Below are positions 33,304-42,280 of a stretch of DNA of 64,000 nt, in pieces (position 1 is the first letter of the stretch; each line of letters starts with the position of its first letter). Position numbers and translations under genes: made by a program. The notes beneath the pieces were generated by a model, which had not been told where the DNA came from, did no database searches, and saw only the letters and a program-made list of their open reading frames with translations. Origin of the DNA: Streptomyces niveus (lineage in GTDB: Bacteria; Actinomycetota; Actinomycetes; Streptomycetales; Streptomycetaceae); assembly GCF_002009175.1 (NCBI RefSeq), contig NZ_CP018047.1, positions 4,712,001 through 4,776,000 on the forward strand, read 5' to 3'.

Positions 33304-34104
33304 ATGCTCACTGTGACATCCGTGAATGTGAACGGGCTCCGGGCCGCCGCGAAGAAGGGCTTCGTGGAGTGGCTGGCCGGGACCGGTGCCGATGTGGTCT
33401 GCCTCCAGGAGGTGCGCGCCGAGGAGGATCAGCTCGCCGAGGCCGTGCGGAAGCCCGAGGGGTGGCACACGGTGTTCGCGCCGGCGGCCGACAAGGGCCG
33501 CGCGGGTGTCGCGCTCTACTCGCGGCGGGAGCCGGAGCGGGTGCGGATCGGTTTCGGGAGCGCGGAGTTCGACACGAGCGGGCGGTACGTCGAGATCGAC
33601 CTGCCCGGTGTGACGGTGGCCAGCCTCTATCTGCCGTCGGGTGACGTGGGCACGGAGCGCCAGGACCAGAAGGTCCGGTTCATGGACGAGTTCCTCTCGT
33701 ACCTCGTCGGTCTCAGGGAGCGTGCGGCCGCCGACGGCCGGGAGGTGCTGGTCTGTGGCGACTGGAACATCGCGCACCACGAGGCCGACCTCAAGAACTG
33801 GAAGGGCAACCGCAAGGAGTCCGGCTTCCTGCCGGAGGAGCGCACGTGGCTGACGCGGGTCTTCGGCGAGGCGGCGTACGTGGACGTGGTCCGCGCGCTG
33901 CACCCGGACGAGACCGGGCCGTACACCTGGTGGTCCTACCGGGGGCGCGCCTTCGACAACGACACGGGCTGGCGCATCGACTACCACGTGGCGACGGCCG
34001 GGCTGGCGGGGCGCGCGGTGAAGGCGTGGGTGGAGCGGGCGGCGACCCACGCGGAGCGCTGGAGCGACCACGCGCCGGTGAGCGTCGTCTACGAGCAGGG
34101 GTAG
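33304..34104 (+). CDS. xth: Exodeoxyribonuclease III (AP endonuclease)
   Basis: 266 aa of the ExoIII/EEP family. Motifs in order: SVNVNGLRAAAKKG (metal Asn), VCLQEVRAEEDQL (catalytic Glu), YLPSGDVG, VCGDWNIAHHEADLKNWKGN (Asp/Asn), YTWWSYRGRAFDNDTGWRIDY and SDHAPV (catalytic Asp-His). It cleaves 5' of abasic sites and degrades 3' ends in base-excision repair, in the cytoplasm. Confidence 0.94.
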   Translation: MLTVTSVNVNGLRAAAKKGFVEWLAGTGADVVCLQEVRAEEDQLAEAVRKPEGWHTVFAPAADKGRAGVALYSRREPERVRIGFGSAEFDTSGRYVEIDLPGVTVASLYLPSGDVGTERQDQKVRFMDEFLSYLVGLRERAAADGREVLVCGDWNIAHHEADLKNWKGNRKESGFLPEERTWLTRVFGEAAYVDVVRALHPDETGPYTWWSYRGRAFDNDTGWRIDYHVATAGLAGRAVKAWVERAATHAERWSDHAPVSVVYEQG

Positions 34105-34111
34105 CGGGGCC

Positions 34112-34777
34112 TCAGCAGCCCTTGCGCAGACGGCGGTCCAGGGCCATCGAGAGTTCCGCCTCCACCACGCTCTTGGCGAGCGGGCGCAGCGTCCCCGGGT
34201 CCGTCGCGCCCGCGTGCGTCTGGAGCGTCGTCGCGAAGAGTTCGGCCAGCGCGTCCGCGTGGGCGCGGACCTGGCGGGCCGCGTCGAAGACCGCCGCCAG
34301 GGGGACGCCCTCGCGGACCAGGGCGGCGGAGACGTCCAGCAGACGGCGGCTGATGTGGACGAGGTCGTCGCCGTCGGTGGCGAGATAGCCGAGTTCGAGC
34401 GCGGTGGCCAGGTTCTCCGCCGTCACCTCGCCCTCGAAGTGGTCGGCGAGGTCGGCGGGGGTGAGGCGGACCGGTGTCTCCTCGGTCGGTTCGCCGAGGC
34501 CCAGGACCTCGCCCACGTCGCGTCCGCTCTCGAAGGCGGTGGCGAGGTCGGCGATGCCGTTGAGGGTGTGGCCGCGTTCCAGCAGGGCGGCGATCGTACG
34601 CAGTCTGGCCAGGTGGTGGGCGTCGTACCAGGCGATCCGGCCCTCCCTGCGGGGCGGCGGGATGAGGCCGCGTTCGCGGTAGAAACGCACCGTGCGCACC
34701 GTGATGCCGGCCGCGTCGGCCAGCTCCTTCACGCGGTACTCGCGGGGCTCCTCGCGGACTTCCTCCTGGTCGGACAT
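34112..34777 (-). CDS. MerR family transcriptional regulator
   Basis: 221 aa. N-terminal MerR winged helix: EYRVKELADAAGITVRTVRFYRERGLIPPPRREGRIAWYDAHHLARLRTI split over residues ~12-62, followed by a helical effector region with TAFESGRDVGEVLGLG. No Cys-rich metal site, so the ligand is probably organic. It is divergent from the BVMO operon and separated from it by a 151-bp region with a palindrome, so it is the likely regulator of that operon. Confidence 0.9.
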   Translation of the reverse strand: MSDQEEVREEPREYRVKELADAAGITVRTVRFYRERGLIPPPRREGRIAWYDAHHLARLRTIAALLERGHTLNGIADLATAFESGRDVGEVLGLGEPTEETPVRLTPADLADHFEGEVTAENLATALELGYLATDGDDLVHISRRLLDVSAALVREGVPLAAVFDAARQVRAHADALAELFATTLQTHAGATDPGTLRPLAKSVVEAELSMALDRRLRKGC

Positions 34778-34833
34778 GGCGTCCAGCCTATGTCTCGCCG
34801 CTGTCTCCTACCGTCGGTAACTTTTCTCGTCCG

Positions 34834-34856
34834 ACCCCTACCCATGAGTAAGGGGT
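34834..34856. promoter_or_regulatory. Imperfect palindrome between merR and the BVMO operon
   Basis: ACCCC-TACCCATGAGTA-AGGGGT. The core differs by one base from the perfect palindrome TACTCATGAGTA and is framed by ACCCC and GGGGT. It lies roughly mid-way between the divergent start codons, a fitting place for the MerR operator. Confidence 0.45.
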
Positions 34857-34928
34857 TGGCCTACTCTCCCAACAGTGCCAGTGATTACTGGCGCGGTCCG
34901 GTGCGGAACTCCGGCGGGAGGCGGCGGC

Positions 34929-36434
34929 ATGGCCAGACACGAGCACGTACGGGTGGCGGTGATCGGATCCGGATTCGGTGGCCTGGGAGCCGCCGTCCGG
35001 CTGCGGCGCGACGGGATCACCGACTTCGTCGTCCTGGAACGGGCCGACTCCGTCGGCGGCACCTGGCGCGACAACAGCTATCCGGGCTGCGCCTGCGACG
35101 TGCCCTCGCACCTCTACTCGTTCTCCTTCGCGCCCAACCCGGACTGGCCGCGCGTCTTCTCCGGCCAGTCGCACATCCGCGCCTATCTGGAGCACGTCAC
35201 CGACACCTTCGGTCTCCGGCCGCACATCCGGCTGAACCACGAGGTGCTGCTGATGCGCTGGATCGCGGACGCGGCCCACTGGGAGATCGAGACCTCACGC
35301 GGGATCATCACGGCGGACGTCGTGGTCTCCGCCACCGGGCCGCTGTCGGACCCCAAGGTGCCGGACGTGCCCGGCCTCGACTCGTTCCCCGGCAAGGTCT
35401 TCCACTCCGCGCGCTGGGACCACGGTTACGACCTGCGGGGCAAGCGCGTCGCCGTGATCGGCACCGGCGCCTCGGCGATCCAGATCGTGCCGGCCGTCCA
35501 GCCCGACGTGGCCAGGCTGACGCTCTTCCAGCGCACGCCGCCGTGGGTGCTGCCACGCGCCGACCGGGCCATCTCCGGCGCCGAGCGATGGCTGCACCGC
35601 AAGGTGCCCGGCACCGCCACCGCGCGGCGCGGACTGCTCTGGGGCATCAGGGAGTTGCAGGTCCAGGCGTTCACCAAGCGCCCCAACGAGCTGGGGCTCG
35701 TCGAGCGCGTCGCGAAGGCCAACATCGCGCGGGCGGTCAAGGACCCGGCGCTGCGGGCCAGGCTGACCCCCTCGTACCGGATCGGCTGCAAGCGGATCCT
35801 GCTGTCCAGTACGTACTATCCGGCGCTCGCACGGCCCAACGTGGACGTCGTGCCGTCCGGGCTCGCCGAGGTGCGCGGGTCGACGGTCGTGGGCGCCGAT
35901 GGAACTGAGACCGAGGTCGACGCGATCATCTTCGGCACCGGCTTCCATGTCACCGACATGCCCATTGCCGACCGGGTCGTGGGGGCGGACGGGATCACGC
36001 TCGCCGAGGCGTGGAAGGACGGCATGGAGTCGCTGCGCGGCGCGACCGCCGCCGGATTCCCCAACTGGATGACCGTCATCGGGCCCAACACCGGACTCGG
36101 CAACTCCTCGATGATCCTGATGATCGAGGCCCAGCTCAGCTATCTCGGCGACTATCTGCGCACCCTCGGCTCGCTCGGCGCGGGCGCCGCGCTCACGCCC
36201 CGGCCGGCCGCCGTCGAGGCGTGGAACCACCGCGTACAGGAGCGGATGAAGCGCACGGTGTGGAACACCGGCGGCTGCACCAGCTGGTACCTGGACGCGG
36301 GCGGGCGCAACACCACCATCTGGCCGGGGACGACGACCGAGTTCCGCCGGGCGACACGGGCCGTCGACCTGAGGGAGTACGACGTCGTACGGGCACGGAC
36401 CGGAAAGCCGCGCGACAAGGAGGCACTTCGATGA
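34929..36434 (+). CDS. Baeyer-Villiger-type flavin monooxygenase
   Basis: 501 aa from the ATG at 34929 (GGGAGG 7 nt upstream). FAD site GSGFGGLGAAVRLRRDG, the GGTWRDNSYPGCACDVPSHLYSFSF segment shared with BVMOs, the fingerprint FPGKVFHSARWD (FxGxxxHxxxW), and the NADPH site GTGASAIQIVP. It would insert oxygen next to a ketone using NADPH and O2. Operon partners are a hydrolase and an SDR, as in the mycobacterial mymA-lipR-sadH cluster: oxidise an alcohol to a ketone, form an ester, hydrolyse it. Confidence 0.93.
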   Translation: MARHEHVRVAVIGSGFGGLGAAVRLRRDGITDFVVLERADSVGGTWRDNSYPGCACDVPSHLYSFSFAPNPDWPRVFSGQSHIRAYLEHVTDTFGLRPHIRLNHEVLLMRWIADAAHWEIETSRGIITADVVVSATGPLSDPKVPDVPGLDSFPGKVFHSARWDHGYDLRGKRVAVIGTGASAIQIVPAVQPDVARLTLFQRTPPWVLPRADRAISGAERWLHRKVPGTATARRGLLWGIRELQVQAFTKRPNELGLVERVAKANIARAVKDPALRARLTPSYRIGCKRILLSSTYYPALARPNVDVVPSGLAEVRGSTVVGADGTETEVDAIIFGTGFHVTDMPIADRVVGADGITLAEAWKDGMESLRGATAAGFPNWMTVIGPNTGLGNSSMILMIEAQLSYLGDYLRTLGSLGAGAALTPRPAAVEAWNHRVQERMKRTVWNTGGCTSWYLDAGGRNTTIWPGTTTEFRRATRAVDLREYDVVRARTGKPRDKEALR

Positions 36435-37348
36435 CGAGGACACCCAACCCCCGTGAACTGAGCGCGCGTTCGGCCGACGGCTCGCGCCTGCACATAGAGG
36501 TGTACGGCTCCGAGGGGGCGCCCGCGATCGTCCTGATACACGGCTGGACCTGCTCGACCCTCTTCTGGGCCGCGCAGATAGACGCTCTGTCCGCCGACCA
36601 CCGTGTGATCGTCTACGACCAGCGCGGGCACGGCCGTTCACCCGCCGTGGGCCGCGGCGGCTACACCACCGACGCGCTCGCCGACGACCTGGAGGCAGTG
36701 CTGGGCGCCACCCTCGCGCCGGGCGAGAAGGCCGTACTGGCCGGGCACTCCATGGGCGGCATGACGCTGATGGCCGCGTCGGCGCGGCCCGTCTTCCGCG
36801 AGCACGCCGCCGCCGCGCTGCTGTGCAGCACGGGCAGCTCGAAGCTGGTGGCCGAGTCGCGGGTGGTGCCGATGCGCCCCGGACGCGTACGGACCCGGCT
36901 GACCCGGCTGATCCTCGGCGCGCGGGCCCCGCTGGGGCCGGTCACACCGGTCTCGAAGCGGATACTGCGGTACGGGACCATGGGGCCCGGTACGGCGCCC
37001 GACCGGGTCGCCGCCTGCGCGCGAATAGTCCACGCGTGTCCGCGCGCCGTACGGGTGGCCTGGTCGCATGTCCTCGGTGAACTCGATCTCGACGCGGGAG
37101 TGGGCGAGTTGAGGGTGCCCACGGCTGTCGTCGCGGGAACGACCGACCGGCTGACACCGCCGGTGCTGGCGCGCCGGCTCGCGGAGCGGCTTCCCGACTG
37201 TGTCGGCATCACCGAGCTGACGGGTATGGGACACATGACGCCCGTGGAGGCGCCCGAGGCGGTGACCGCCGTGATCCGGGGGCTGGCGGACGGCCACCTC
37301 ACGACCGAGCGGGCGGCCGACAACGCGACCGAGGAGAGTGCCGTATGA
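36431..37348 (+). CDS. Alpha/beta hydrolase
   Basis: 305 aa, 4-nt overlap with the BVMO gene. Alpha/beta-hydrolase fold: oxyanion loop LIHGWTCSTLFW, nucleophile elbow GHSMGG, acid Asp in GTTDRLTPP and His in GMGHMTPVE. It would cut the ester or lactone formed by the BVMO. No signal peptide, so it is cytoplasmic. Confidence 0.92.
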   Translation: MTRTPNPRELSARSADGSRLHIEVYGSEGAPAIVLIHGWTCSTLFWAAQIDALSADHRVIVYDQRGHGRSPAVGRGGYTTDALADDLEAVLGATLAPGEKAVLAGHSMGGMTLMAASARPVFREHAAAALLCSTGSSKLVAESRVVPMRPGRVRTRLTRLILGARAPLGPVTPVSKRILRYGTMGPGTAPDRVAACARIVHACPRAVRVAWSHVLGELDLDAGVGELRVPTAVVAGTTDRLTPPVLARRLAERLPDCVGITELTGMGHMTPVEAPEAVTAVIRGLADGHLTTERAADNATEESAV

Positions 37349-38226
37349 GCAGGGTCAGCCTGGAGGGGCAGGTCGCCGTCGTCACCGGCGCGGCCCGTGG
37401 TGTGGGCGAACTGCTGGCCCGCAAGCTCTCGGCGCGCGGCGCCAGGGTGGCGCTGGTGGGCCTGGAGGCCGGTGAACTCAAGGACGTGGCGAGCAGGCTC
37501 CACACCGAGTGCGAGCACTGGTACGCCGATGTCACCGACCACGAGGCGATGACCCGCATCGCCCAGGAGGTCAAACAGCGCTTCGGGAAGGTCGACATCG
37601 TCGTGGCCAACGCGGGTGTCGCGGCGGGCGGTCCGTTCCTGGACTCCGACCCCGTCGCCTGGCGGCGGGTCATCGAGGTGAACCTCATCGGCGGCGCGGT
37701 GACGGCGCGCGCGTTCCTGCCCGTACTGATGGAGAGCCGCGGCTACTTCCTCCAGATCGCCTCGCTCGCCGCGATCACACCGGCGCCGATGATGAGCGCG
37801 TACTGCGCCTCGAAGTCGGGCGTCGAGGCCTTCGCGCACAGCCTGCGCGCCGAGGTCGGCTACAAGGGCGTCCGCGTCGGCGTCGGCTATCTCTCCTGGA
37901 CCGACACCGACATGGTGCGGGGCGCCGACGAGGACGAGGTGATGCGCGAGATGCGGCGGCGGCTGCCGTGGCCGGCCAACAAGACGTATCCGCTGGGGCC
38001 CGCCGTCGAGCGTCTGGTGACGGGCATCGAGCGGCGTTCGGCGCATGTGTACGCGCAGTGGTGGCTGCGGGGCATGCAGTCCGTACGCGGATATCTGCCC
38101 GGCGTCATCGCGACCGTCGGGAGCCGGCACATGCGGAGCCTCGACGCACGGCTCGGCGGGGTGGGCAAGGGACTCGTGGGTGCGGGCGGGGCGGCCGACG
38201 AGCAGGCGCGTACGCAGCGTAATTGA
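37345..38226 (+). CDS. Short-chain dehydrogenase/reductase
   Basis: 293 aa, 4-nt overlap with the hydrolase. NAD(P) site TGAARGVGELLARKL, NAG motif VVANAGVAAGG, catalytic Ser (LQIASLA) and YCASKSG with Tyr and Lys. The C-terminal tail (WWLRGMQSVRGYLPGVIATVGSRHM) is longer than in small SDRs and resembles SadH-type enzymes. Third member of the MerR-linked operon; it may make the ketone substrate of the BVMO. Confidence 0.92.
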   Translation: MSRVSLEGQVAVVTGAARGVGELLARKLSARGARVALVGLEAGELKDVASRLHTECEHWYADVTDHEAMTRIAQEVKQRFGKVDIVVANAGVAAGGPFLDSDPVAWRRVIEVNLIGGAVTARAFLPVLMESRGYFLQIASLAAITPAPMMSAYCASKSGVEAFAHSLRAEVGYKGVRVGVGYLSWTDTDMVRGADEDEVMREMRRRLPWPANKTYPLGPAVERLVTGIERRSAHVYAQWWLRGMQSVRGYLPGVIATVGSRHMRSLDARLGGVGKGLVGAGGAADEQARTQRN

Positions 38227-38317
38227 TCGAAATGCGAGCCATGTCGGGGCGTGTAAGTCTGGTCGAGGCCCAGGGACTCATCCACGGGCCCCACCCGACT
38301 TCCAGGAGTGAGCTTCC

Positions 38318-38512
38318 ATGGGCATCGCGGACCAGTTCAAGGACAAGTCGCAGGCGCTCGCCGACCAGGCGAAGAAGAAGACGAACGACAAGCAGGACGA
38401 GGCGTCGGAGCGGTCCTCGCGGGACGAGGACGGGACGCGGGACGAGCAGGCGCGGGCGCGGCAGCGGGCGCAGGACGCGCGGGACCGGTTCGACGACAAC
38501 TACGACGCCTGA
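38318..38512 (+). CDS. Small hydrophilic protein
   Basis: 64 aa, GGAG 10 nt before the ATG. MGIADQFKDKSQALADQAKKK followed by an Asp/Glu/Arg/Gln-rich, highly charged helix and a DDNYDA end. No Cys, no aromatic core and no membrane segment; it resembles short stress or LEA/CsbD-like actinobacterial proteins. Function unknown. Confidence 0.7.
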   Translation: MGIADQFKDKSQALADQAKKKTNDKQDEASERSSRDEDGTRDEQARARQRAQDARDRFDDNYDA

Positions 38513-38530
38513 GCGGGTAGTCGGCGGCGG

Positions 38531-38566
38531 AGCGCACCTGGTGACCTGTGCACCAGGTGCGCTTTC
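38531..38566 (+). terminator. Terminator after the small hydrophilic protein gene
   Basis: AGCGCACCTGGTG and CACCAGGTGCGCT, 13 bp perfect arms with a 7-nt loop, followed by TTTCC. Confidence 0.85.
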
Positions 38567-38588
38567 CGTGTGCGGGGCCGGGGGCGGT

Positions 38589-38637
38589 GTCCTCAATCGC
38601 CGGACGGGCTCATCAAGCCCGTCCGGCGATTGAGGAC
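38589..38637. repeat. Long palindromic dispersed repeat, copy 1
   Basis: A hairpin with 22-bp perfect arms (left arm begins GTCCTCAATCGCCGGACGGG) and a CATCA loop, followed by GACGAACCGGCCACCGG. A second copy with the same flank lies at 50752-50799. This is a common Streptomyces palindromic intergenic repeat and may act as a terminator or mRNA-stability element between convergent genes. Confidence 0.8.
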
Positions 38638-38685
38638 GAACCGGCCACCGGGCGGGCCCGGTCGAACGATGCCGGTCGGTGGGGA

Positions 38686-41600
38686 TCAGCTTCGCGGCGG
38701 TAGCGGCGGGCGGCGGCGGTCCGGGACGTTCGTGTAGTCCGGGGGTGTCGCCGCCGGCTGTTTCGCCAGCAACTCCAGCGCCACCCACACCGCGTCGTCC
38801 AGTTGCGCGTGCCGCCCCTCCGCCCAGTCCAGCGGTGTCCGCAGCGCCTCGATGTCCGGCTCCACGCCGTGGTTCTCGACCGACCAGCCGTAGGTGTCGA
38901 ACCAGGCCGCGTTCATCGGCACCGTGATCACCGTGCCGTCGCCCAGCCGGTGTCTGCCCGTCATGCCGACCACACCGCCCCAGGTGCGCTGTCCGACCAC
39001 CGGGCCCAGTTTCAGCAGCCGGAACGCGGCGGTGATCATGTCGCCGTCGGAGGAGGTGGCCTCGTCCGCGATCGCCACCACCGGGCCGCGCGGGGCGTTG
39101 GAGGCGTAACTGACCGCCTGGGCGTTGCGCGTGAGGTCCCAGCCGAGGATGCGCCGGGTCAGCTTCTCCACGACGAGTTCGCTGATGTGGCCGCCCGCGT
39201 TTCCGCGTACGTCCACGATCAGTCCGGGCCTGGACACCTCCAGCCGCAGGTCCCGGTTGAACTGCGCCCAGCCGGAGCCACCCATGTCGGGGATGTGGAG
39301 ATAGCCGCACTTGCCGCCGCTCATCTCGCGGACGACCTCGCGGCGTTTGGCCACCCAGTCCTGGTAGCGCAGAGGCCGTTCGTCGACGAGCGGGACGATC
39401 GCGACGCGCCGTGAACCGCCGTTGCCCGTACCGCCGTTGGCCGTCGACAGGTCCTCGGCGGGACGGAAGGTCAGCTCGACCGTCGTGCCGCCGGCGGCCG
39501 ACAGCAGCGGGGAGGGGCCGGTCACCGGGTCGACGGGCCGGCCGTCGACATGGGTGAGAACCGCGCCCTCGCGGATGCCCGTACCGGCCAGCGGGGAGCG
39601 GGCCTTGGAGTCCGACGACTCACCGGGCAGGATCCGTTTGACGAGCCATTCGCCGTCCCGGCAGACGAGGTTGGCGCCGAGCAGGCCCATGGCGCGCTGG
39701 TAGTGCGGCGGTCCTTCGTTGCGGCGGGCGGGGGTGACGTAGGCGTGCGAGGTGCCCAGTTCGCCCAGGGCCTCGCGCAGCAGATCGGCGAACTCGTCGG
39801 GTGTCGCGACGCGTTCGACCAGCGGACGGTACTGGTCGAGGACCGCGTCCCAGTCGATGCCGCACATCTGCGGCTCCCAGAAGTACGCGCGGATGATACG
39901 GCCCGCCTCCCCGTACGCCTGGCGCCACTCGGCGGCGGGGTCGACCTCGTGCAGGATGCGGCGCAGGTCGAGATGGACGGTCGAGTCGCCGTCGCCGGGC
40001 TCGTTGGCGGGCACGGCGCGCAGGTCGTCGTCGTCCACGACCACGAGCCGTGAGCCGTCCCGGCTGATCGCGAACCAGTCGAGGTGGTCGACGAGTTCGC
40101 TCTTGCGCGCCTTGGTGATGTCGAAGTGTTCGAGCGTCGGCCGGCCCGAGGTGTCCGCGGGGTTGACGAACGTCTCGCCCAGCGCGCCGGAGATCGGCCA
40201 GCGCAGCCAGACCAGGCCGCCGCCGCTGACGGGTTGCAGGGCCGAGTACTTGGACGCGGAGACGGGGAACGGCGTGACGCGGCTCGCGAGTCCTTCGACC
40301 TCGACCGTCACCGTCCCTTCGGCGACGGCGGCGCCGTCGGACACGACGGCCGCCACCGGGTCGAGTCCGCCCGCGGCCGGCCGGCCGTCCGGGGACAGTG
40401 CGAACGGCGAGGGCGTAGCCGACGACAGCGGTACGAGATAGGGACGGCAGCCCAGCGGGAAGGAGAGGTCGCCGGTGTGCACGTCGTACACGGGGTCGAA
40501 TCCGCGCCAGGAAAGAAAGGCGAGATATCGGCCGTCCCGGGTGAAAACCGGATTCTCGTCCTCGAAGCGGCCGTTGGTGACGTCGACGATCGTACGGTCG
40601 GCGATCCGCGCCATCTTGATCTGCCGCAGCGAGCGGCCGACCCCGGGGTGGGACCAGGCGATCCAGTCCCCGTCGGAGGAGAACGCGAGGTCGGTGACGG
40701 GGCCGTTGACGGAGCGGATGAGTTCGGTGACGTCTTCGGTGACGTCCGCCGCGACGGGCTCGGCCGGGTCCGTCGCGGAGGAGTCCGGACCGGCGGCTTC
40801 CGACGTCCCGTCATCTGCCGTGTCGTCAGGAATCGTCAGTATCAGCAGTCTTCCGTCGTGTGTCGTCAGCGCCAGCCGTTCGCCGTCCGGGTCGGCGATC
40901 AGCTCGTGCACCCGTCCCAGCCGCCCGGAGGCGAGCCGTACCGGCGGCCGGTCGCCGCTCGCGCGGGGCAGATAGGCGATCTCGATCGCGTCCTCGCCGT
41001 CCGCGTCGGTGACGTAGGCGACCTTGCCGCCGCTGCCCAGCATCTCGGGGAGCCGGACCCGTACCCCCGGGGTGTCGGTGATCGTGCGGGCCGGGCCGTC
41101 GCGGTGGGTGAGCCAGTACAGGCTGCCGCGTACGGAGACGGCGCTGGCCCGGCCCGTGGTGTCCACGGAGATCGAGTCGACGTGGTGGGCGGCCGGGACC
41201 TGGTAGGTGCGCCGCCCGGCGCGCGGGCCGCCGAGCCGTACCGACAGCTTGCGCGGCACCGAGTCGGGCGCCAGCGAGTCGACCAGCCAGAGGTCTCCCG
41301 CGCACTGGTAGACGATCCGTCGTCCGTCGGACGACGCGTGGCGGGCGTAGAACGCGTCGTGGTCGGTGTGCCGGCGCAGGTCGGTGCCGTCGGGGAGCGT
41401 CGAGTAGAGATTGCCGACGCCCTCGTGGTCGGAGAGGAAGGCGATGCGCCCGTCGACGAACATCGGGCAGTCGAGATGGCCGGGCAGATCCTCCAGCAGC
41501 CGCTCGCCGTGCAACCAGAGCCGTCCCATGGCCCCGCCCCTGTACCGCTTCCAGGCGGCCGGCTCGTGCGGCGGCTTTCCGGTGAGCAGCAGCGTGCGCC

Positions 41601-42072
41601 GCTCGCCCCCGATGTCGGCGACGGCTATGTCGGCGACCGGGCCCCAGGGGAGCTTGCCGCCGGGGGAGCCGTCGGTGGGGACGCTGTAGGCCCAGGAGTA
41701 GTACGAGAACGGCTGCCCGTGCGAGGAGACGGCGAGGATCTGCGCCGAGCCGTCCTTGTCCGGCGGCGTCCAGCCGCAGACGCGGGTGTCGGTGGAGCCC
41801 CAGTAGCTGAGCCGGCGGGCCGGTCCGCCGGCCACCGGTGCCAGATGGATCTCGGGATCGAGGCTGCGCCAGGTCGTGTACGCGATCTGGCTGCCGTCGG
41901 GCGAGAACCGCGGATGTCCCACTCTGGTGCGGTCGACGGTCACCCGCCAGGCGCGGTCCGGGCGGTGCTTGGCCGACGAGAGGGGCGCGACCCAGAGATC
42001 GTCCTCGGCGGCGAAGCACAGCAAGTCGTCGTGCAGATGCGGATAGCGGAGATACGCGACGTCGTCACTCAC
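38686..42072 (-). CDS. Tricorn-type protease (S41 family)
   Basis: 1128 aa from the GTG giving VSDDVAYLRYPHLHDD; the frame is open further upstream but without family similarity. Residues ~1-650 form beta-propeller repeats (PRFSPDGSQIAYT, FSSDGDWIAWSHPG, FTRDGRYLAFLSW). Then comes a PDZ-like region (LAGTGIREGAVLTHVDG) and the tail-specific S41 core with YLHIPDMGGSGWAQFNRDL, VRGNAGGHISEL and ATSSDGDMITAAF, whose Ser (about 1008) is the nucleophile. Tricorn proteases degrade proteasome-derived peptides. The size matches archaeal tricorn and its Streptomyces homologues. Confidence 0.95.
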   Translation of the reverse strand: MSDDVAYLRYPHLHDDLLCFAAEDDLWVAPLSSAKHRPDRAWRVTVDRTRVGHPRFSPDGSQIAYTTWRSLDPEIHLAPVAGGPARRLSYWGSTDTRVCGWTPPDKDGSAQILAVSSHGQPFSYYSWAYSVPTDGSPGGKLPWGPVADIAVADIGGERRTLLLTGKPPHEPAAWKRYRGGAMGRLWLHGERLLEDLPGHLDCPMFVDGRIAFLSDHEGVGNLYSTLPDGTDLRRHTDHDAFYARHASSDGRRIVYQCAGDLWLVDSLAPDSVPRKLSVRLGGPRAGRRTYQVPAAHHVDSISVDTTGRASAVSVRGSLYWLTHRDGPARTITDTPGVRVRLPEMLGSGGKVAYVTDADGEDAIEIAYLPRASGDRPPVRLASGRLGRVHELIADPDGERLALTTHDGRLLILTIPDDTADDGTSEAAGPDSSATDPAEPVAADVTEDVTELIRSVNGPVTDLAFSSDGDWIAWSHPGVGRSLRQIKMARIADRTIVDVTNGRFEDENPVFTRDGRYLAFLSWRGFDPVYDVHTGDLSFPLGCRPYLVPLSSATPSPFALSPDGRPAAGGLDPVAAVVSDGAAVAEGTVTVEVEGLASRVTPFPVSASKYSALQPVSGGGLVWLRWPISGALGETFVNPADTSGRPTLEHFDITKARKSELVDHLDWFAISRDGSRLVVVDDDDLRAVPANEPGDGDSTVHLDLRRILHEVDPAAEWRQAYGEAGRIIRAYFWEPQMCGIDWDAVLDQYRPLVERVATPDEFADLLREALGELGTSHAYVTPARRNEGPPHYQRAMGLLGANLVCRDGEWLVKRILPGESSDSKARSPLAGTGIREGAVLTHVDGRPVDPVTGPSPLLSAAGGTTVELTFRPAEDLSTANGGTGNGGSRRVAIVPLVDERPLRYQDWVAKRREVVREMSGGKCGYLHIPDMGGSGWAQFNRDLRLEVSRPGLIVDVRGNAGGHISELVVEKLTRRILGWDLTRNAQAVSYASNAPRGPVVAIADEATSSDGDMITAAFRLLKLGPVVGQRTWGGVVGMTGRHRLGDGTVITVPMNAAWFDTYGWSVENHGVEPDIEALRTPLDWAEGRHAQLDDAVWVALELLAKQPAATPPDYTNVPDRRRPPLPPRS

Positions 42073-42187
42073 CCCCCAATGCTTTCCGCGCGGGAGGGGT
42101 GGGGCAACTCGTGGACACAGGTCAGTTGGCCGGATGTGTTCGGCGGGCGCCCGGTCGTGCGTATGAGGGTGTGGTGGAGCCCACAAG

Positions 42188-42205
42188 CGAAACGTTGCCG
42201 TTTCG
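42188..42205. promoter_or_regulatory. TetR-type operator O1 (palindrome)
   Basis: CGAAACG-TTGC-CGTTTCG, perfect 7-bp arms, 76 nt upstream of the TetR gene start. The half-site CGAAAC is the same as in O2. Confidence 0.6.
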
Positions 42206-42232
42206 ATCAGGGTGGGGTTATCTTCGTACTGT

Positions 42233-42247
42233 ACGAAACCGTTTCGT
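42233..42247. promoter_or_regulatory. TetR-type operator O2 (palindrome)
   Basis: ACGAAAC-C-GTTTCGT, perfect 7-bp arms, 34 nt before the TetR start, directly upstream of the SD region. With O1 it probably mediates autoregulation and control of the downstream MMPL gene. Confidence 0.65.
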
Positions 42248-42280
42248 TCGGTTCCTTGATTCCTTGAGGGGAGGTCGGCC

